From Adineta steineri (Eukaryota > Rotifera > Eurotatoria > Adinetida > Adinetidae): a DNA stretch of 64,000 nucleotides. The DNA lies in assembly GCA_905250115.1 (NCBI GenBank), contig CAJNOI010000026.1:363077-427076 (forward strand). Direction: 5' to 3'. Position numbers and translations under genes: made by a program. The notes under the pieces are model-generated. The model was not told where the DNA came from. It made no database searches and saw nothing but the letters and a program-made list of their open reading frames with translations. Below are positions 25,001 through 37,800 of the stretch, piece by piece. Every line of letters starts with the position of its first letter. Within the stretch, counting starts at the first letter, position 1.

Positions 25001-25633
25001 TTCCGTTGATAAACCCATATTTTTAACTTGTATTAAATTAGCAATACGTTCAGTTATTTCTTTAATTTCTTGTGCAATAGCATCTTGAACTGGAGCTTTT
25101 ACTCTATTCTGTTTCGCAAGACGTTTAGCATCAATTTTAGCTTGATGAGCATCAATACGAGCTTTAGCTTTTTCAATACCACGAATAACCCATGGTTTCG
25201 ATTCATCTACATCAAAATAACCAGGTTTACCTGCACGCTTAGAAAATGTTGGTGTAACTGCAATAACAATATTCGGATCAAATAATGGATCACATATTTC
25301 TTTTTCATCATCAGATGATATTGTTCGTTTTCGTGTACTTGTTGGTATAATTTGATTTTGACTCGATGGTTGTGTTTCAATTTTAATTTCATTTAAATTT
25401 TTTGCTACTTCAAGATATTTTTCAATATTTGATTTAATTAATTGTTCATTTGTTTTTATTTGATTCCATTCAGCTAATGCATTGTAATGACAAAGCTAAA
25501 AAAGAAGATACTTAATAACGAAAATCATTTGTCAAAAAAATAAACATACACATTTGGCTACATCAGGATGACCTTTCATATAAGCATCGATAAAATTTTT
25601 GTATAAAACAAATGGTGAAGTTTTTTTTGTCAT
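22088..25633 (-). CDS. Transposase-like DDE (RNase H-fold) protein with C2H2 finger
   Basis: Seven exons, 25633-25550, 25495-24627, 24566-24463, 24410-24188, 23821-23207, 23143-23027 and 22976-22088, give 938 residues with consistent phases. I recognise motifs of an unnamed invertebrate family. FYIVQDNKAS supplies a first Asp (D354), IIIMNVDN a second (D468), and APGQSIFNSAERRLALLS a Glu (E513). SGLVLPHNYFGTHL follows, then CATHVFQTQYTIQIIRC and VFPHRFLPPPVP. The D-D-E spacing and order resemble an RNase H-like transposase core, inferred from pattern only. Near the C terminus a C2H2 finger (C756, C759, H772, H776) sits before an acidic tail. Residues ~160-290 are basic (LRYRRRRKKD). The seven introns and full-length frame suggest a host gene derived from a DNA transposon rather than a young copy. 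The intron between exons 4 and 5 is 366 bases, long for this genome. Confidence 0.75.
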
Positions 25634-27924
25634 TGTAATCAATTTTTTAGAAGTCCTAAATCATTTAATAAATAATGAATTTAACTGAAAGTAAAAGCTT
25701 TTCGAAACAAGAAAAATGTATAAAAGTTCTTTTGACTTCTTTTAGTATTAATAGATCTTATCTATAAGTCGAATATGAACATACATGTTCTATATCACGC
25801 ATGAATAATTTTTTCCTCAGCTAGAGTAGTGCCTACAGTTATTCGATAGAAAATCTTATAATATATTAAAATTAATATGCGACATCTTCTACTAATTTAA
25901 CAACTACTATCGAACTTTTAAAATTCTGATGATAGCTTCCCATTAACACAAGAAATGATATACTGTATTTTGTATTTCTTTGAATAAACAAAACAAATGT
26001 GTAAGTATATATTTTAGTTCAAGGCGATTAAGTCGTCGAATATATGAAAAGATAATTTCATCGAATAATCTTGTCTAGTTATATAAAATTATTTTAAATT
26101 TACCTACTATTTAAACAAATAAAAAATTCTCTTCTTTTTTTTTCTAGTTTGACATCCTGTAAAAACTGTATATTAACATAACAATGTATGAACTTGTTAT
26201 ACTCAATGAAGCGTTTTTCTTTTCGTTCTGCTCAATTTCATTGAAGAAAAAAAAAGGAGGAGATATTCATGTTCTCTATAACATAGGTCAATAATACACC
26301 AGCGTATAAAAAAAAATACGATCCGTTTTATGTTGTATATTTATCTTAGCCTTGACAACACGAAAAACTTATATAAATAAAAAAAAAAAATCGGAAAGAA
26401 TAGTTCGTGCGAAATAATTTTTAACAATATAAATCATTGATCTGATTTTCTTAACTAAATTTTATAGAGTGTGACAAAGAATATTATCATTAAACTTACC
26501 AGTTGTATACTCGATGGGGATACACTAATGGGTGAACGAAAGTGTACTTTTTATTTGTTGTTTAACATATAAAAGAACGAAAAAGCGACGAATATGACCG
26601 CATGTTGACCCTTTATTAAAGAAAGGTAAAATACTGAATATCATTCATAGTTACTACTGAATAAGATAGGAGAATTGTTTTTCGATAGCTATCATTCTCT
26701 TGTCAATTAATGTATTTAAGAGAAAAATATCTTGTCATTTTATTCAATTTTAAGATTTGTATACGAGTTACCATGGGACGTGATAGCGATTCTGATTCTT
26801 TTTTTTTTGGAGGTTATTTTATTCATACTTTTTCTTTTATGTAAGAAGGATAAGAGAAAGTAAAATATTTTTTCCTTCATTCGTAGGACAAGCAATTATC
26901 ATATGATATGCAATATTCAAAGAAATGGATCGATGTACAAGTTTGCCCTTGAAAATGATGAATTTTTGTATCATTACTGTTGTTGTTGATAAAAGTAATT
27001 GAATTGATTTCAAAGCATTTTCTTCAATCTTTAATTGTATATCTCTTGAATTATCAGAATGTAAATATTGATGATATATTTTTTTCATATAAATTAATTC
27101 GTATTTTAAATAGAGAAAATTTTTATGACAATATCAATAGAAAATGTTGATAGCCTTATCTAACCAATAAATTCAAATAAATGCTATAAATATCAAGCTT
27201 GAATTTCAGCATCTTGTTTTAATCGAGTAATTGTTATTTCAAGGATACAAAATGTTAAAAAATTTGAATAAAATTTATTGCTCATACTAACGCTAAATTT
27301 TCCTTGAAAATTAATGATAGAGATAAACTAGATAATACACGAGTCTAGACTCGCAGTGTAAAGCGATGTCGAATGTTAATTATCGAGGAATCAAGATTTA
27401 AAACTAATACCATATTTTTCCAACGGTTTGGTCTTGACATTTTCATTTCGAGTTTAAATAAATATTTTCTCGAGATCATGGTGGCATAAAAAGACAATTT
27501 TCCATGCATACGTCGCCGGACTACACAAATGCTATGTTTCACATCGCATTAATTTATAATCTAACTTCCTAGCAACAGTATTCTTTCGATTAAAATATAG
27601 AGAGTTACTGAAAACATTTTACGAGTAATTCAAAATGAAGAAACAAGCTCGTTAATTTTAATATTTTTTAATAGTCTACCTATTACGCTGATTGATTGAC
27701 ATCACAACTATATATCGAATGAAATATTTATGGAAACAAAAATGACGTCGATGACATGACAGACTTTTTTTTTGATTTGTTTCTGTATCAACCATGTTTC
27801 ATGTTAACAATCGTTTAGCAACGATTGACTATAAATTGAAGTGATTTTACTTATTGATTCTCATTTTATTCTTCTTCATACAAGACAAACTTCATTAAAA
27901 CTTCAACAAACAATAAAAACGATC
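25634..27924. other. AT-rich intergenic region between divergent genes
   Basis: About 2.3 kb between the DDE-type gene (-) and the Ly6 gene (+). No gene, RNA or repeat I can support. It presumably holds both promoters. Confidence 0.5.
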
Positions 27925-28411
27925 ATGAATTTCCTTACTATTGGCTTTTGTTGCTTTATTTTCTGTGGTAAATTAAAATATCTTATTTTTAATCAAACTA
28001 ATTTCTTATTTTATAAATGATCTAGTTTTACAACAAGAAATCCATGCAATTGCTTGTTATACTTGTGCTGCAGGAACAGATGGATGTGGTCCTTCATTCA
28101 AAAGTAATGGTAACGGGGTCTTACCAGTATCAGTTTCCGCTAATATTTACTGCGGAGTATGTATTTTATTCATATTTAAGTAACATTTCTACTTTTCTTA
28201 TTTCTAGAAATCAGTATATTCTGCCAATACTAATGTTATAACACGTACTACAGGTGCAACCTGTACTGCGGGCGCTGGTACAGATGGTAATAGTTATCCT
28301 TATACCGTATATTGTTGTACTACAGATTTGTGCAATACAGCTTCAATGAGAAAGACGAGTATCATTTTTGCATCGTTGATGGCAATGATTGGTGTGTTAC
28401 TTATCAAATGA
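27925..28411 (+). CDS. Ly6/uPAR three-finger GPI-anchored protein
   Basis: Three exons, 27925-27967, 28026-28156 and 28208-28411, give 125 residues. A signal peptide (MNFLTIGFCCFIFC, cleaved near AIACYTC) is followed by one Ly6 domain. It opens with CYTCAAGTDGCG and ends with the family signature YCCTTDLCN. A hydrophobic C-terminal tail (TSIIFASLMAMIGVLLI) fits a GPI-attachment signal. The first intron splits the signal peptide, as is common in Ly6 genes. Probably an extracellular membrane-anchored ligand or receptor modulator. The specific role cannot be read from sequence. Confidence 0.85.
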
Positions 28412-29380
28412 CATCATCAGTGATTTTCTTAAGGAATCAAAGATGAACTCCTTTTCTTCATTTTATTTAATCATCATTTATATGCGTATTTCTATTCTTT
28501 TAAAATAATAAATATATATCAGGTGTTCCATTATATAAATAAGTTCATTTTATTCTTCCATTTTCATTGAGTAACTACTAGCAGTGAAATATGTTTACTT
28601 TACTCCACAATTGAAAGATAATCTTTCACAGATATACCACAATGAAGGTATTAAAATTTTATTGACATTAAAACAAAACGCATTAAGCCTATGACTAATG
28701 CAGATATCAAATGAATTATTTATAATAAAAAAAAGGAAATGACATGTATGGCATAGCATATTTTTATAATTTCTTTTTTGTCTTTGAAATGTATCATAAC
28801 AACAAATGATTATAAATTATAGCAACATACTATATTATACTGTTAGTTAATTGTTAATTTATTATAACTTAAGATTCTTATTTTAAATGCTCTATGTATC
28901 ATTTACAATTATTCTTACTATTTTATAATTTTTACCAAGAAATCTACGGAAAGTAGACAGTTTGAAACTATTACGTCATTTATTATTTTTATTTCTGTGT
29001 TCTTACTTTGATATTTTTTAATCAAAAGTATTTTTTTCTTCTCCGTTTATAGAAGTGACATTTATCATACAATAAAATACATTCGACAGACATACATTTA
29101 AACTTCAGTTATGTGATGACTTGACAGAGGTTAATTAGTTCATATTTTATATATCAACAGATATGAATGAAAAAAACTGATTTTGAAGATGTGGATGTGA
29201 CTATTAGATTAATTTGTAAATCAAGTCCATAACTACTAATCTATCTTTGACAGATGTTTTAATACGATTCATGTTTTATTTGCAATGAAATACAACAATT
29301 AAAGCAGAATATAGATAATGCAATCATAACACAACATAACGTTGAATATATATAAATACAAGTCTATTTTAAATTGATAT
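28412..29380. other. AT-rich intergenic region
   Basis: About 970 bases between convergent genes. Nothing further seen. Confidence 0.5.
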
Positions 29381-30382
29381 TCATCGATATTGATTTGAAA
29401 CACTTGTAGATCTGATGATTCGCATACTTATAGCTTTGCCAGATGAAATATTAAATGGTACAACATCATTCTTCTTGATATATCTATGAATTAATCGACT
29501 CATTATCTTTCTTACATCATTTGACATATATAAATATATATAAAATGTGCTAACAAATATAACATGATAAATCACACGAGTGATTTCAGCAAATAAATGT
29601 TCGATGGCTTGCCGAAGAATATCTTTCTGTACATTTCGTGTTATATCTTGATAAACAGAATCAATACCAAATGGTATTCCGAATATAGCTAAAATAATAA
29701 GTTGAGGAATAAGCATACGACGAATTTGTTTTGCTAGACGATCATGACGATTAGAAAAAGCACTTGAACGAAGATTTCGAATGGTACCCAATGTAAAAAT
29801 TGTAGTTAAAGTGATTGGTCCCATAATGAAAACTATAGGTGTTAATATATAAGCATGAAATATTCTATATGGACCATCTCTTACAATGCAAACATTATTA
29901 ATACTACTACTAACAAAAATTAAAGGAAAATAAATAATTGTCCAAAAGATTACAGTACCAATAATAGCTAATCGAGCAAATCTAATTGAACTCCAATAAT
30001 GTCGAAATTTTGCTTCACGATGTGTACTTGCATATTGATCAAAAGCAGCCCAACATGGATATGAAATAGCTGCTACTGTTGTTACATAAAATAAATAATT
30101 ACGTTCTCGACAAGCAATATCATTAGTATTGTATAAACCTAGTTGAAAACCTTCGACAAGTATACTTTGTAAATAAACTGTTGGGAGATGTATCGTTGTC
30201 ATGATAGCGCCTGATAATAAATAAACAATGGATGGATTACGACGAAATAATTTTTGTTGTTTAAAAACAATAATTGTTAATATTGCTCCTATAAAACCGA
30301 CAGTAATCATTGGTATAGCAAGAACATAGTTGAGCCATTGTGCTATTGTATTGATTGTTGCTGCTGCTGCTGCAGATGACAT
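29381..30382 (-). CDS. Rhodopsin-like G-protein-coupled receptor (orphan)
   Basis: An intronless frame of 333 residues with seven hydrophobic helices. The N terminus is short (MSSAAAAATINTIAQW), TM1 starts near residue 17, and the tail is short and basic. The helix-3 end reads WAAFDQYASTHR, so the DRY motif is DQY. The TM2 and TM7 signatures are weak. This is the pattern of lineage-expanded invertebrate orphan receptors. Single-exon structure contrasts with most genes here and suggests expansion by retrocopy or intron loss. The ligand is unknown. Confidence 0.85.
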   Translation of the reverse strand: MSSAAAAATINTIAQWLNYVLAIPMITVGFIGAILTIIVFKQQKLFRRNPSIVYLLSGAIMTTIHLPTVYLQSILVEGFQLGLYNTNDIACRERNYLFYVTTVAAISYPCWAAFDQYASTHREAKFRHYWSSIRFARLAIIGTVIFWTIIYFPLIFVSSSINNVCIVRDGPYRIFHAYILTPIVFIMGPITLTTIFTLGTIRNLRSSAFSNRHDRLAKQIRRMLIPQLIILAIFGIPFGIDSVYQDITRNVQKDILRQAIEHLFAEITRVIYHVIFVSTFYIYLYMSNDVRKIMSRLIHRYIKKNDVVPFNISSGKAISMRIIRSTSVSNQYR

Positions 30383-31144
30383 CTTTGTTGAATAATATTC
30401 TGTACTATTATTTTCCAGTTGTCAAAGTATGATATTTCACTCACTGTTTTTGAAAAGACTGTTATAAAGCTGATATAATATAATGAAAAACTATGGGATT
30501 AATGCCTGATTATTCAAACAGAAAACAATATCGGAGCTTTGTCTGATTATAAATATATAGTAGACATATATATAATTATCGTTAGTGAACAATAATTAAC
30601 CTTTGGATGCACTTTCTTCCTTCTTCTTTTAAACTTAATTTGAAATCATATATTATTACGTCTAAATGAACTTTGTCCTATGAATAGTTCATGACAGTAT
30701 CATGTAATTTAAACAACCTACATAAAGTTTATATAATATTAATTTGTATGTCAAACCTATAATTCGATCAATTCGTAACAAAAACAAGATACTAATTACT
30801 TACGCTGACAAATAAACATAATCAAAATTCAAAATTTCACCTCAGATAAATAATTATAGTGCAAAATGTTTACATTATTTCATCATATAAGGGCTCTCAG
30901 TATATGTTTACAATAAATTCATCTATATATGATAATAATCATTGTGGAATAACGTCATACCTCTCTTTTTATTTTTAGAATTGATCAGTATTTTCATAAA
31001 TTGAATAATTAACAATAATAAGCTAGATAAAAGTTTATCATAAATCCTATAAGAATAAAACATAAACAGAATCGCTTTACAAAAACAAAAAAAACTTCAT
31101 AAATATTGATCACAACTATTTTGATAAATATCATAATCATTTAA
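30383..31144. other. Intergenic region
   Basis: About 760 AT-rich bases with no gene found. Confidence 0.5.
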
Positions 31145-31984
31145 TTACGATATAGTTGACCCAAATTTTCCACGATCTTGATATGCAATTCCATAATGAC
31201 CTGTACCAGGTGGATAAAGATAATTCGATCCAAATGTATAAAAATATTTTCGACTTCTCAATGAATATTGTCGTAATTGATGATCAAGAGATTTGTCACC
31301 ATCATTAGGTCTATATGAAGATATTTCACTCCAAAATGTTCTCGATCGTTTTGTTGTTATACCAGTAGCATGAAGACAAAATCCATAACCTTTTTCACTT
31401 TTCAAATTATTCTTCGTATTTTTAAATATGATTGATGGACTAGAATTATTAAAATCTGGTCCACAAATACCCAAATAAACGAATCCATCGTTTTGTTGAA
31501 TTTGTTGATTATGCATTAATTCTTGTAATGGTTCTATAAAATTTAATAATGAAACTTGAGATGGATCACAAAAGTTAACATCATCTTCAAAAATAAATGA
31601 CCATTCAAATTCATTATTATTTGACGATTTAGGAATTTCATAAGTCCAAAGATCAACAAATGCTAATAGATTCGATGACCATTTTTTAAGTACTGCTGAT
31701 GATGATGTATGAATACGAGAATCATTTAATGAAACACTTAGAAAACATCTAATATCAAAATAATTTGGAAAAACACGTTCAATATTTATTTTGGTAAAAT
31801 TAAAACGAATTGAACTACAATCAGCAGTAATAATATATGCTTTTGGTTGTGTTTGAATAGTTACTATATGTACATGAGGAGTAGTAGTAGTAGTCTTTCG
31901 ACTGGCAAGTAGATAAATGAAACTAATTATTAATAAGAGTAGAAATGGTTTGATATAAGTACGTTTAAATTGTATATTGATCAT
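31145..31984 (-). CDS. Type II membrane glycosyltransferase-like protein (GT25-like), paralogue A
   Basis: A single exon of 279 residues. A short basic N terminus, a signal anchor at about 13-28 (FLLLLIISFIYLLA), then a luminal domain. The key motif is EWSFIFEDDVNF, an acidic EDD of the kind that binds metal and nucleotide sugar in GT25-type enzymes. Conserved blocks IERVFPNY, NDSRIHTS, GFVYLGICGP, ATGITTKRS and PPGTGHYGIAYQDR recur in paralogue B at 34043-34885. Likely a Golgi glycosyltransferase. The family assignment rests on topology and the EDD motif only. Confidence 0.65.
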   Translation of the reverse strand: MINIQFKRTYIKPFLLLLIISFIYLLASRKTTTTTPHVHIVTIQTQPKAYIITADCSSIRFNFTKINIERVFPNYFDIRCFLSVSLNDSRIHTSSSAVLKKWSSNLLAFVDLWTYEIPKSSNNNEFEWSFIFEDDVNFCDPSQVSLLNFIEPLQELMHNQQIQQNDGFVYLGICGPDFNNSSPSIIFKNTKNNLKSEKGYGFCLHATGITTKRSRTFWSEISSYRPNDGDKSLDHQLRQYSLRSRKYFYTFGSNYLYPPGTGHYGIAYQDRGKFGSTIS

Positions 31985-34042
31985 ATTGTAAAATTTATTA
32001 AATATGTACTCGTAGTATTGTTATCATAAAAAATAAATTCATTTATGAAGTAAAAGAACGGGTAACAAACAGCCCGCGTTCAAAACGCGTAGAAGTAAAC
32101 GTTTTCATTGCATGTTAAATATAGTGTTAATTGTCGAGAAAGAAAGGCATTTTTTTCTGAATATAATATAACTATTATTTTATGGCAAGTTTCTATTTAA
32201 GAAAACGTTTTGTAGAATAAGAAAAACTGCGCTCAAACGAAGTAGAAAAAAATGTTTTCTTCTAAACGTGTTACCACTGAGACTCTGTTGAACAGACTTC
32301 TTATTTAAATTGAATCGAATCGAATACATGTCTGTATTATTCCTTTTCTCTAATTTGTTTTGCAAGTATCTCTGCAGAGATATTCTTAGAACAGATTATG
32401 TTATCAACATTTCGGCAGATTAATTATGGCTGTTGATTATGGTTTCGTATTCTTTCTCTCTTACCTTCTTCATTATTATTGTATTGATTATGTTTTAATA
32501 TTCTTCACATCAACATCTGTATTGAATGTGACAAAAAACCGTTTTGATGAAATACAAATCAGTTCATAATTTATCATCACTCTCCTTGTTATAATTATTT
32601 TTTGTATGTTTTATTATTCGAGATAAAATCATAGTTATACTTCTCAAAGAAGAGGAATATAAAATTATAAGTTTTCAGAACATCTGCTGTTAAATAAATA
32701 TAATATATATCTGACAACGTTAACAACTCAATATGCATCTAAAAAAGAATAAATTCTGTTTCTTTTCCTTTCCAAAAGAAACGTCAAACTATTACCGCTA
32801 TACGAATGGAGTATTTTCTCTTATTATTATACTTTGCAAAATAATGTATAGCAAGAAAAATAAATGAAAATTCTAAAAAATCAATATTTCGCTTACATAC
32901 ACATTATAATAAAAAGAAAAAGTTATAAGAATACGAATAATTACTTGTTATTCAGATAAAATTATGAATATATATGCATCACTATTCCTTATGTAGGATA
33001 TATTGACTTCAACAACTATTTCAATAATTTCTTTCTCTTCTGCTATGACAATTTTCTTCGAAATTATTTTTATAAAAATAAGTATGGTTACCTCTATTAA
33101 TTACTTATATATAATTGTCATATAAATTAATTTTAATATATCATTCTTTTTATATTCTAGTCTTTTTGGAATCTTTATCTACATAAAGTTAATGACAAAA
33201 CACGTTATTATAATAATATTATTGAATAATAATAGATAATTATTTATTTGTTGACAATGCAGTTTATTGAACTATGCTTAGAACAAATGAATTATTGTTT
33301 TCAAAAATCTATCAACATTTAAAAATAAAATTCATTTCTTTTTCTTGGAAAATGATGTTAGCAATATATGAGTAATAATGTCGAAAGAAAAAATTTCAAT
33401 CATCATATTAAAAATGAATTTACAACATCTATTACAATTAAAGAAATGAGAAAAAAACAGAACGAACAAATCGTTATTATAACAATGAGAAATGAAGTGA
33501 AATATTAGATATATATGTTTATTACCAGCAATGAAAAGCTAAATCATATGTAAAACAAAATAGTTTTAAAAGCATAATACATTTTAGGCGATTTTGATTG
33601 TATATTTTACATGTTAGTTTTATTAAGATGCCAACTTCAATATACTCGATCGTTTTGCAAACTCGAATTGATAATTACTGACTTATCAATAGAGTAATTG
33701 TAATATAGGCACAAATGGAGATAATATTAATCGAATGCGTCATAATCCATATTTTAGATCTAATATCTTTCTTTAGATAAATATATTATTAGTCGAGAAA
33801 TTAACGTTAAAAAACTTTTTTTTATAATAAGTGATTGTTAAATTTTCATCGGAACATAAATTTTATCATATTCATATTTTGAATTATTTCGCTATGGATA
33901 TCTATATTGATATCGTTTAATTAGATAGTATTGCTTTAGCTCTACCAATATGAAATCGATTATTATAATAAGTTTTCTGAAACCATTGATATATTTTTAT
34001 AGATTATTTATTTAAAATAAAAAATGATGATAATCCTATGAA
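31985..34042. other. Intergenic region between glycosyltransferase paralogues
   Basis: About 2 kb, AT-rich, no gene. A small perfect hairpin CGCGTTCAAAACGCG lies near 32076-32090. No clear sign of a shared repeat that would explain the gene duplication. Confidence 0.5.
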
Positions 34043-34885
34043 TTAATACATTCCAGTAGAAAATCGTCGTCGATCTTGATATGCTATTCCGTAATGTCGT
34101 GTTCCAGGTGGCCAATGATAGTTCGAACCTAAAATATAATAATCCGTTTTACTTCTAATACAATATTCTCGAAGAAAAAAATCAACAGCAGCATCAGGAG
34201 CCGGACGATACGATGATATATGTGTCCAAAACTCTTTTGCACGTTTCGTTGTTAAACCCATTCCATGTGCACACCATCCATAACCTTTAGTACTTAAAAG
34301 AGTATTATTTGGAAATTTTGTTAATAATGAAGTATTATTCTTCGAGAATGTTGGTCCACATATACCTAAATAAAATACACCATGATTAAGTTGAATTTCT
34401 AGATTTTGCATTATATCTTGTAATATATTAATATAATTTGGTAAGGAAAATTTTGATGGTTCAACAAAATTAACATCATCTTCAAATACAAGTGACCATT
34501 CTAAATCACCATATTTTGAAAATTTTGGGATTTCATATGTCCATACATTTATAAATGATAATAAATTTGATGAAAGTTTTTTTAATATGCTCGATGGTGA
34601 TGTATGAATACGAGAATCATTTAATGGAATAGATTTAAAACAATATATATTAACATAATTTGGAAATACTCGTTCAATATTTTTTTTTGTTACATTGAAA
34701 CGTAATGAAATACAACTATACGTTATTATAAATACATTGATTCGTGTTGATGTATAATTTTGTTTAATTTTGATATCTATTAAATTTCTTTGCGAGTAAC
34801 AAGTACGAAATGAGAAATAAGTTAAAACTAATATTAATAATATTAATACAAGAGATTTTTCGAATTTTTGTATTGTAAATTTCTC
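34043..34885 (-). CDS. Type II membrane glycosyltransferase-like protein (GT25-like), paralogue B
   Basis: A 280-residue open frame is colinear with paralogue A throughout: anchor SLVLILLILVLTYF, then IERVFPNY, NDSRIHTS, EWSLVFEDDVNF, VFYLGICGP, GMGLTTKRA and PPGTRHYGIAYQDRRRF. The frame begins at 34885 right after an acceptor-like TATATAG with no in-frame ATG at the position matching the start of A. Either a short 5' exon supplies the start or the initiator was lost; the first in-frame ATG would be deep inside at 34411. An upstream ATGAAGCGAACT near 34966 has a donor but its phase does not fit. The catalytic EDD is intact, so the gene may be functional. Confidence 0.6.
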   Translation of the reverse strand, partial: EKFTIQKFEKSLVLILLILVLTYFSFRTCYSQRNLIDIKIKQNYTSTRINVFIITYSCISLRFNVTKKNIERVFPNYVNIYCFKSIPLNDSRIHTSPSSILKKLSSNLLSFINVWTYEIPKFSKYGDLEWSLVFEDDVNFVEPSKFSLPNYINILQDIMQNLEIQLNHGVFYLGICGPTFSKNNTSLLTKFPNNTLLSTKGYGWCAHGMGLTTKRAKEFWTHISSYRPAPDAAVDFFLREYCIRSKTDYYILGSNYHWPPGTRHYGIAYQDRRRFSTGMY

Positions 34886-37800
34886 CTATATACAAATACA
34901 AAGATATATAAATACTTCACTGAAAATCGTATCTATAATTCATACTAGTTCGCTTCATCTCAGAACATATTCTGTCGACTAGAAGAAAACAATGTACTTT
35001 TATACATAAACTTAGTTTCATCTACTTTGTAGTACTGCATGAATTACTTCGCTATTCTAAACCTACTCTATAAAATCCGGATAATATGCTATGATGATGC
35101 TGATCTCAGATTATTTTCGATTGTTAAAATTAATTATCCTCATCATGAAACTCAATGTCGTGTCGTATTGATCAATACAAAATATGAATATTATTCCTAG
35201 AAAATTCAATTCTATATCATATTCAGTTATAATAAAATTATTATTGAAAAAATAATTCAATCTCATTTTACCGTATGAAACTAATTTTTATTCAACAAAT
35301 ATATTAGGAGAGATAGAAAACCTATAGAGATCATTATTTTATTATGTAAATATTTCTATAATGAATAAAATAATAAAAATAGATGTACTTTTGAAGTTTA
35401 ATGTTATTTCTCTGTAATTTACATTAGTTCAGTATAATTAAAAATACTCTGATATATTCTACGTTGTTGTTTCTTACACAAAATGGTGATATTTAACGAG
35501 AACTTCACTAGTCTAGTATTGCTTTCTTTTCGATAAGATGGATAACAATAAATAGTTTATCTTGGAATTCTGGTTATTCTATTCGAAACTTTGAGGATAT
35601 AACAATAACAAGTAGTCATTCATGTTGTAACGCAATAGTATGACATTATAAAAATAATCTTATGTACTAACCGTGTTTAACATGTGTATGAGACGGATGA
35701 ATATGTAATTCAGTTACTTTCAATCACTCTAAAAAATCAAGACAGATTAAGTGTATATACAAGACAGCTCAACTATTTAGACAAGACACTTTGACTTGAT
35801 TCTGATTGGGAGATAGATCTCTAATTTAGACGGTTTAGTTGTCTACGGATGATCGATTTTAGTCATTCGTGTGTCTTAAATTTTTTTGCTTGGCTGATTT
35901 AGGCCAACTAGATAAGCGTCTAATATCTGTCTCGTTTAGACGCTTCAATCGATCTGAAACCTTTAGCTTGTAGACATATACGGCGCCGCTTCAATTTTTT
36001 AGGGGATGTAATAAACTTTTCGATAAGATTGCCTAGTGTTCACCCCTCCTCATACTGATGGGTTCTACACATGGGTGGCGCAGCTTCAATTTTTTAGGGA
36101 ACGCAATTGCTAACCCGCTGCTTGTTGGCGCGCCGCCCATGCTTGTAGAAAACAATGAATTAAAAAATCGAAATGAATTATCGTTCCAGGTAGAATTCTT
36201 TTCAAAAGAATTTTGACTTCGTTGTAGTTATGATTAGAAGTAAATCACGATATGTATAAAATATTATACTTTTATGTTGATTGTTTTATTGATTGATATA
36301 GAACAGGAAAAAAGGTGGTGACAAGGATGTAAAAGAAAAGAGAGAACGAAGCAAATCTATGATTTTTATTAACGGTAGTCAATACAAAATCCTTTCTAGC
36401 CCAGCAGGGTGAAAAAAAGAAATCTCGTCTACTTCAGAACTTTTTTGAAGTATGTGTGGAATAAAATAAAAGAAAGGAAAGTACCAGTCAAGTTGATTGA
36501 ATTCTTGTTTTCCCCCTTTGGTTCTACTCCTTCTGATATATATATATATATATTGATCATTAATATGAAATGAAATGACATGACCTACGAGAATCCGAAC
36601 GTGTTATTTTTTCTTATTATATTTCCAAAATTTGTTAGATAGGATATTTGGTTAATTGTAAGCAAATATATCATTTGTATCGCGCACAATAAACTCTGCT
36701 TATTTGGAGAATACTGTTAAATAATTTTTATTTTATATTGTTATAAAGAATTTATTCTCTTACAAATTAGGAATTACGATAAGCTATAGATAAGAATCTC
36801 AGACATCTTTATATACAATGATATTTCTTTGAAAAAATTTCTTTTTCAAATCTTGATATTTAAACAGTATTGCCACCTCTTCTGTTTTTTAAAATTTTTA
36901 TCTTTTATGTTTTCAATGAATATTTTCAATATTTTAACCAATCTTTTTGCCAAAAAAATAAGAGCCAGATTTAGAAGCTTAAAAGTATATGCATTGTAAT
37001 TTGATAGTTTTAAAATTTTAGTTGCTGAATTGTTGCAAAACATTCTTAATAAGTTTGTTAGTTTAATAGTCTTGCTATAGTGCATATAGATAAAAGAGTT
37101 TAAAATCAATTTTGATATACAATGATAAAGAGATCTCCTTTGTAGTGTTTTTTTGAAATCCCACTTTTTATAAAAATGACTTTAATAAAGCTAAAGCATT
37201 TTTAAACTTTATTATTCATTCGCCAAATATGAAACTTTTAGAAAATGTTTGATCTCCTGCTGAAAGTCAAAACTAATATTGATCAACTCTCATTCGTATC
37301 TAGATACCATCTTATCCACATGCAGACCGCAACAGTCTGAGGCCAAGGGAGTCCAGTTTCGATGAACGCTACTTGTAATTAAGGGTACCGAATTTTGAGA
37401 AAATTACACGTCGATATATTTTTATATTCATAAATTATTCAAAGATTAAGAAACTAGAATAAAATATGTTTTTATATGCGTATGATAAACAAATCCATCG
37501 GAATATGTAAATATAAATAGATTTGAATAGTCGTGATATAATGTTGATTCAGAATGGAAAACTACAGCAATAAATAATCATTCTGCTTTACTACTTATTT
37601 TTTCATTATATTTTTCTGGGTACTGATTTTTAGAATATATTTCTCTTCATTTTCTACTATGTGTATTCGTATTGATATAACTATTGTGCCGATTTTTGGA
37701 AAATATGCTTCATATGAAACATGGCAGTATGCCAATAAGTACAGTAATATTAAATCATTTTCAGTCACAACAAGGACACATAGTACATATAAAAAAAGAC

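Noticed and set aside
37315-37390. Possible small RNA gene in a GC-richer patch
   Set aside because: Only one short hairpin (CAGAC/GTCTG). No cloverleaf, boxes or terminator could be supported.
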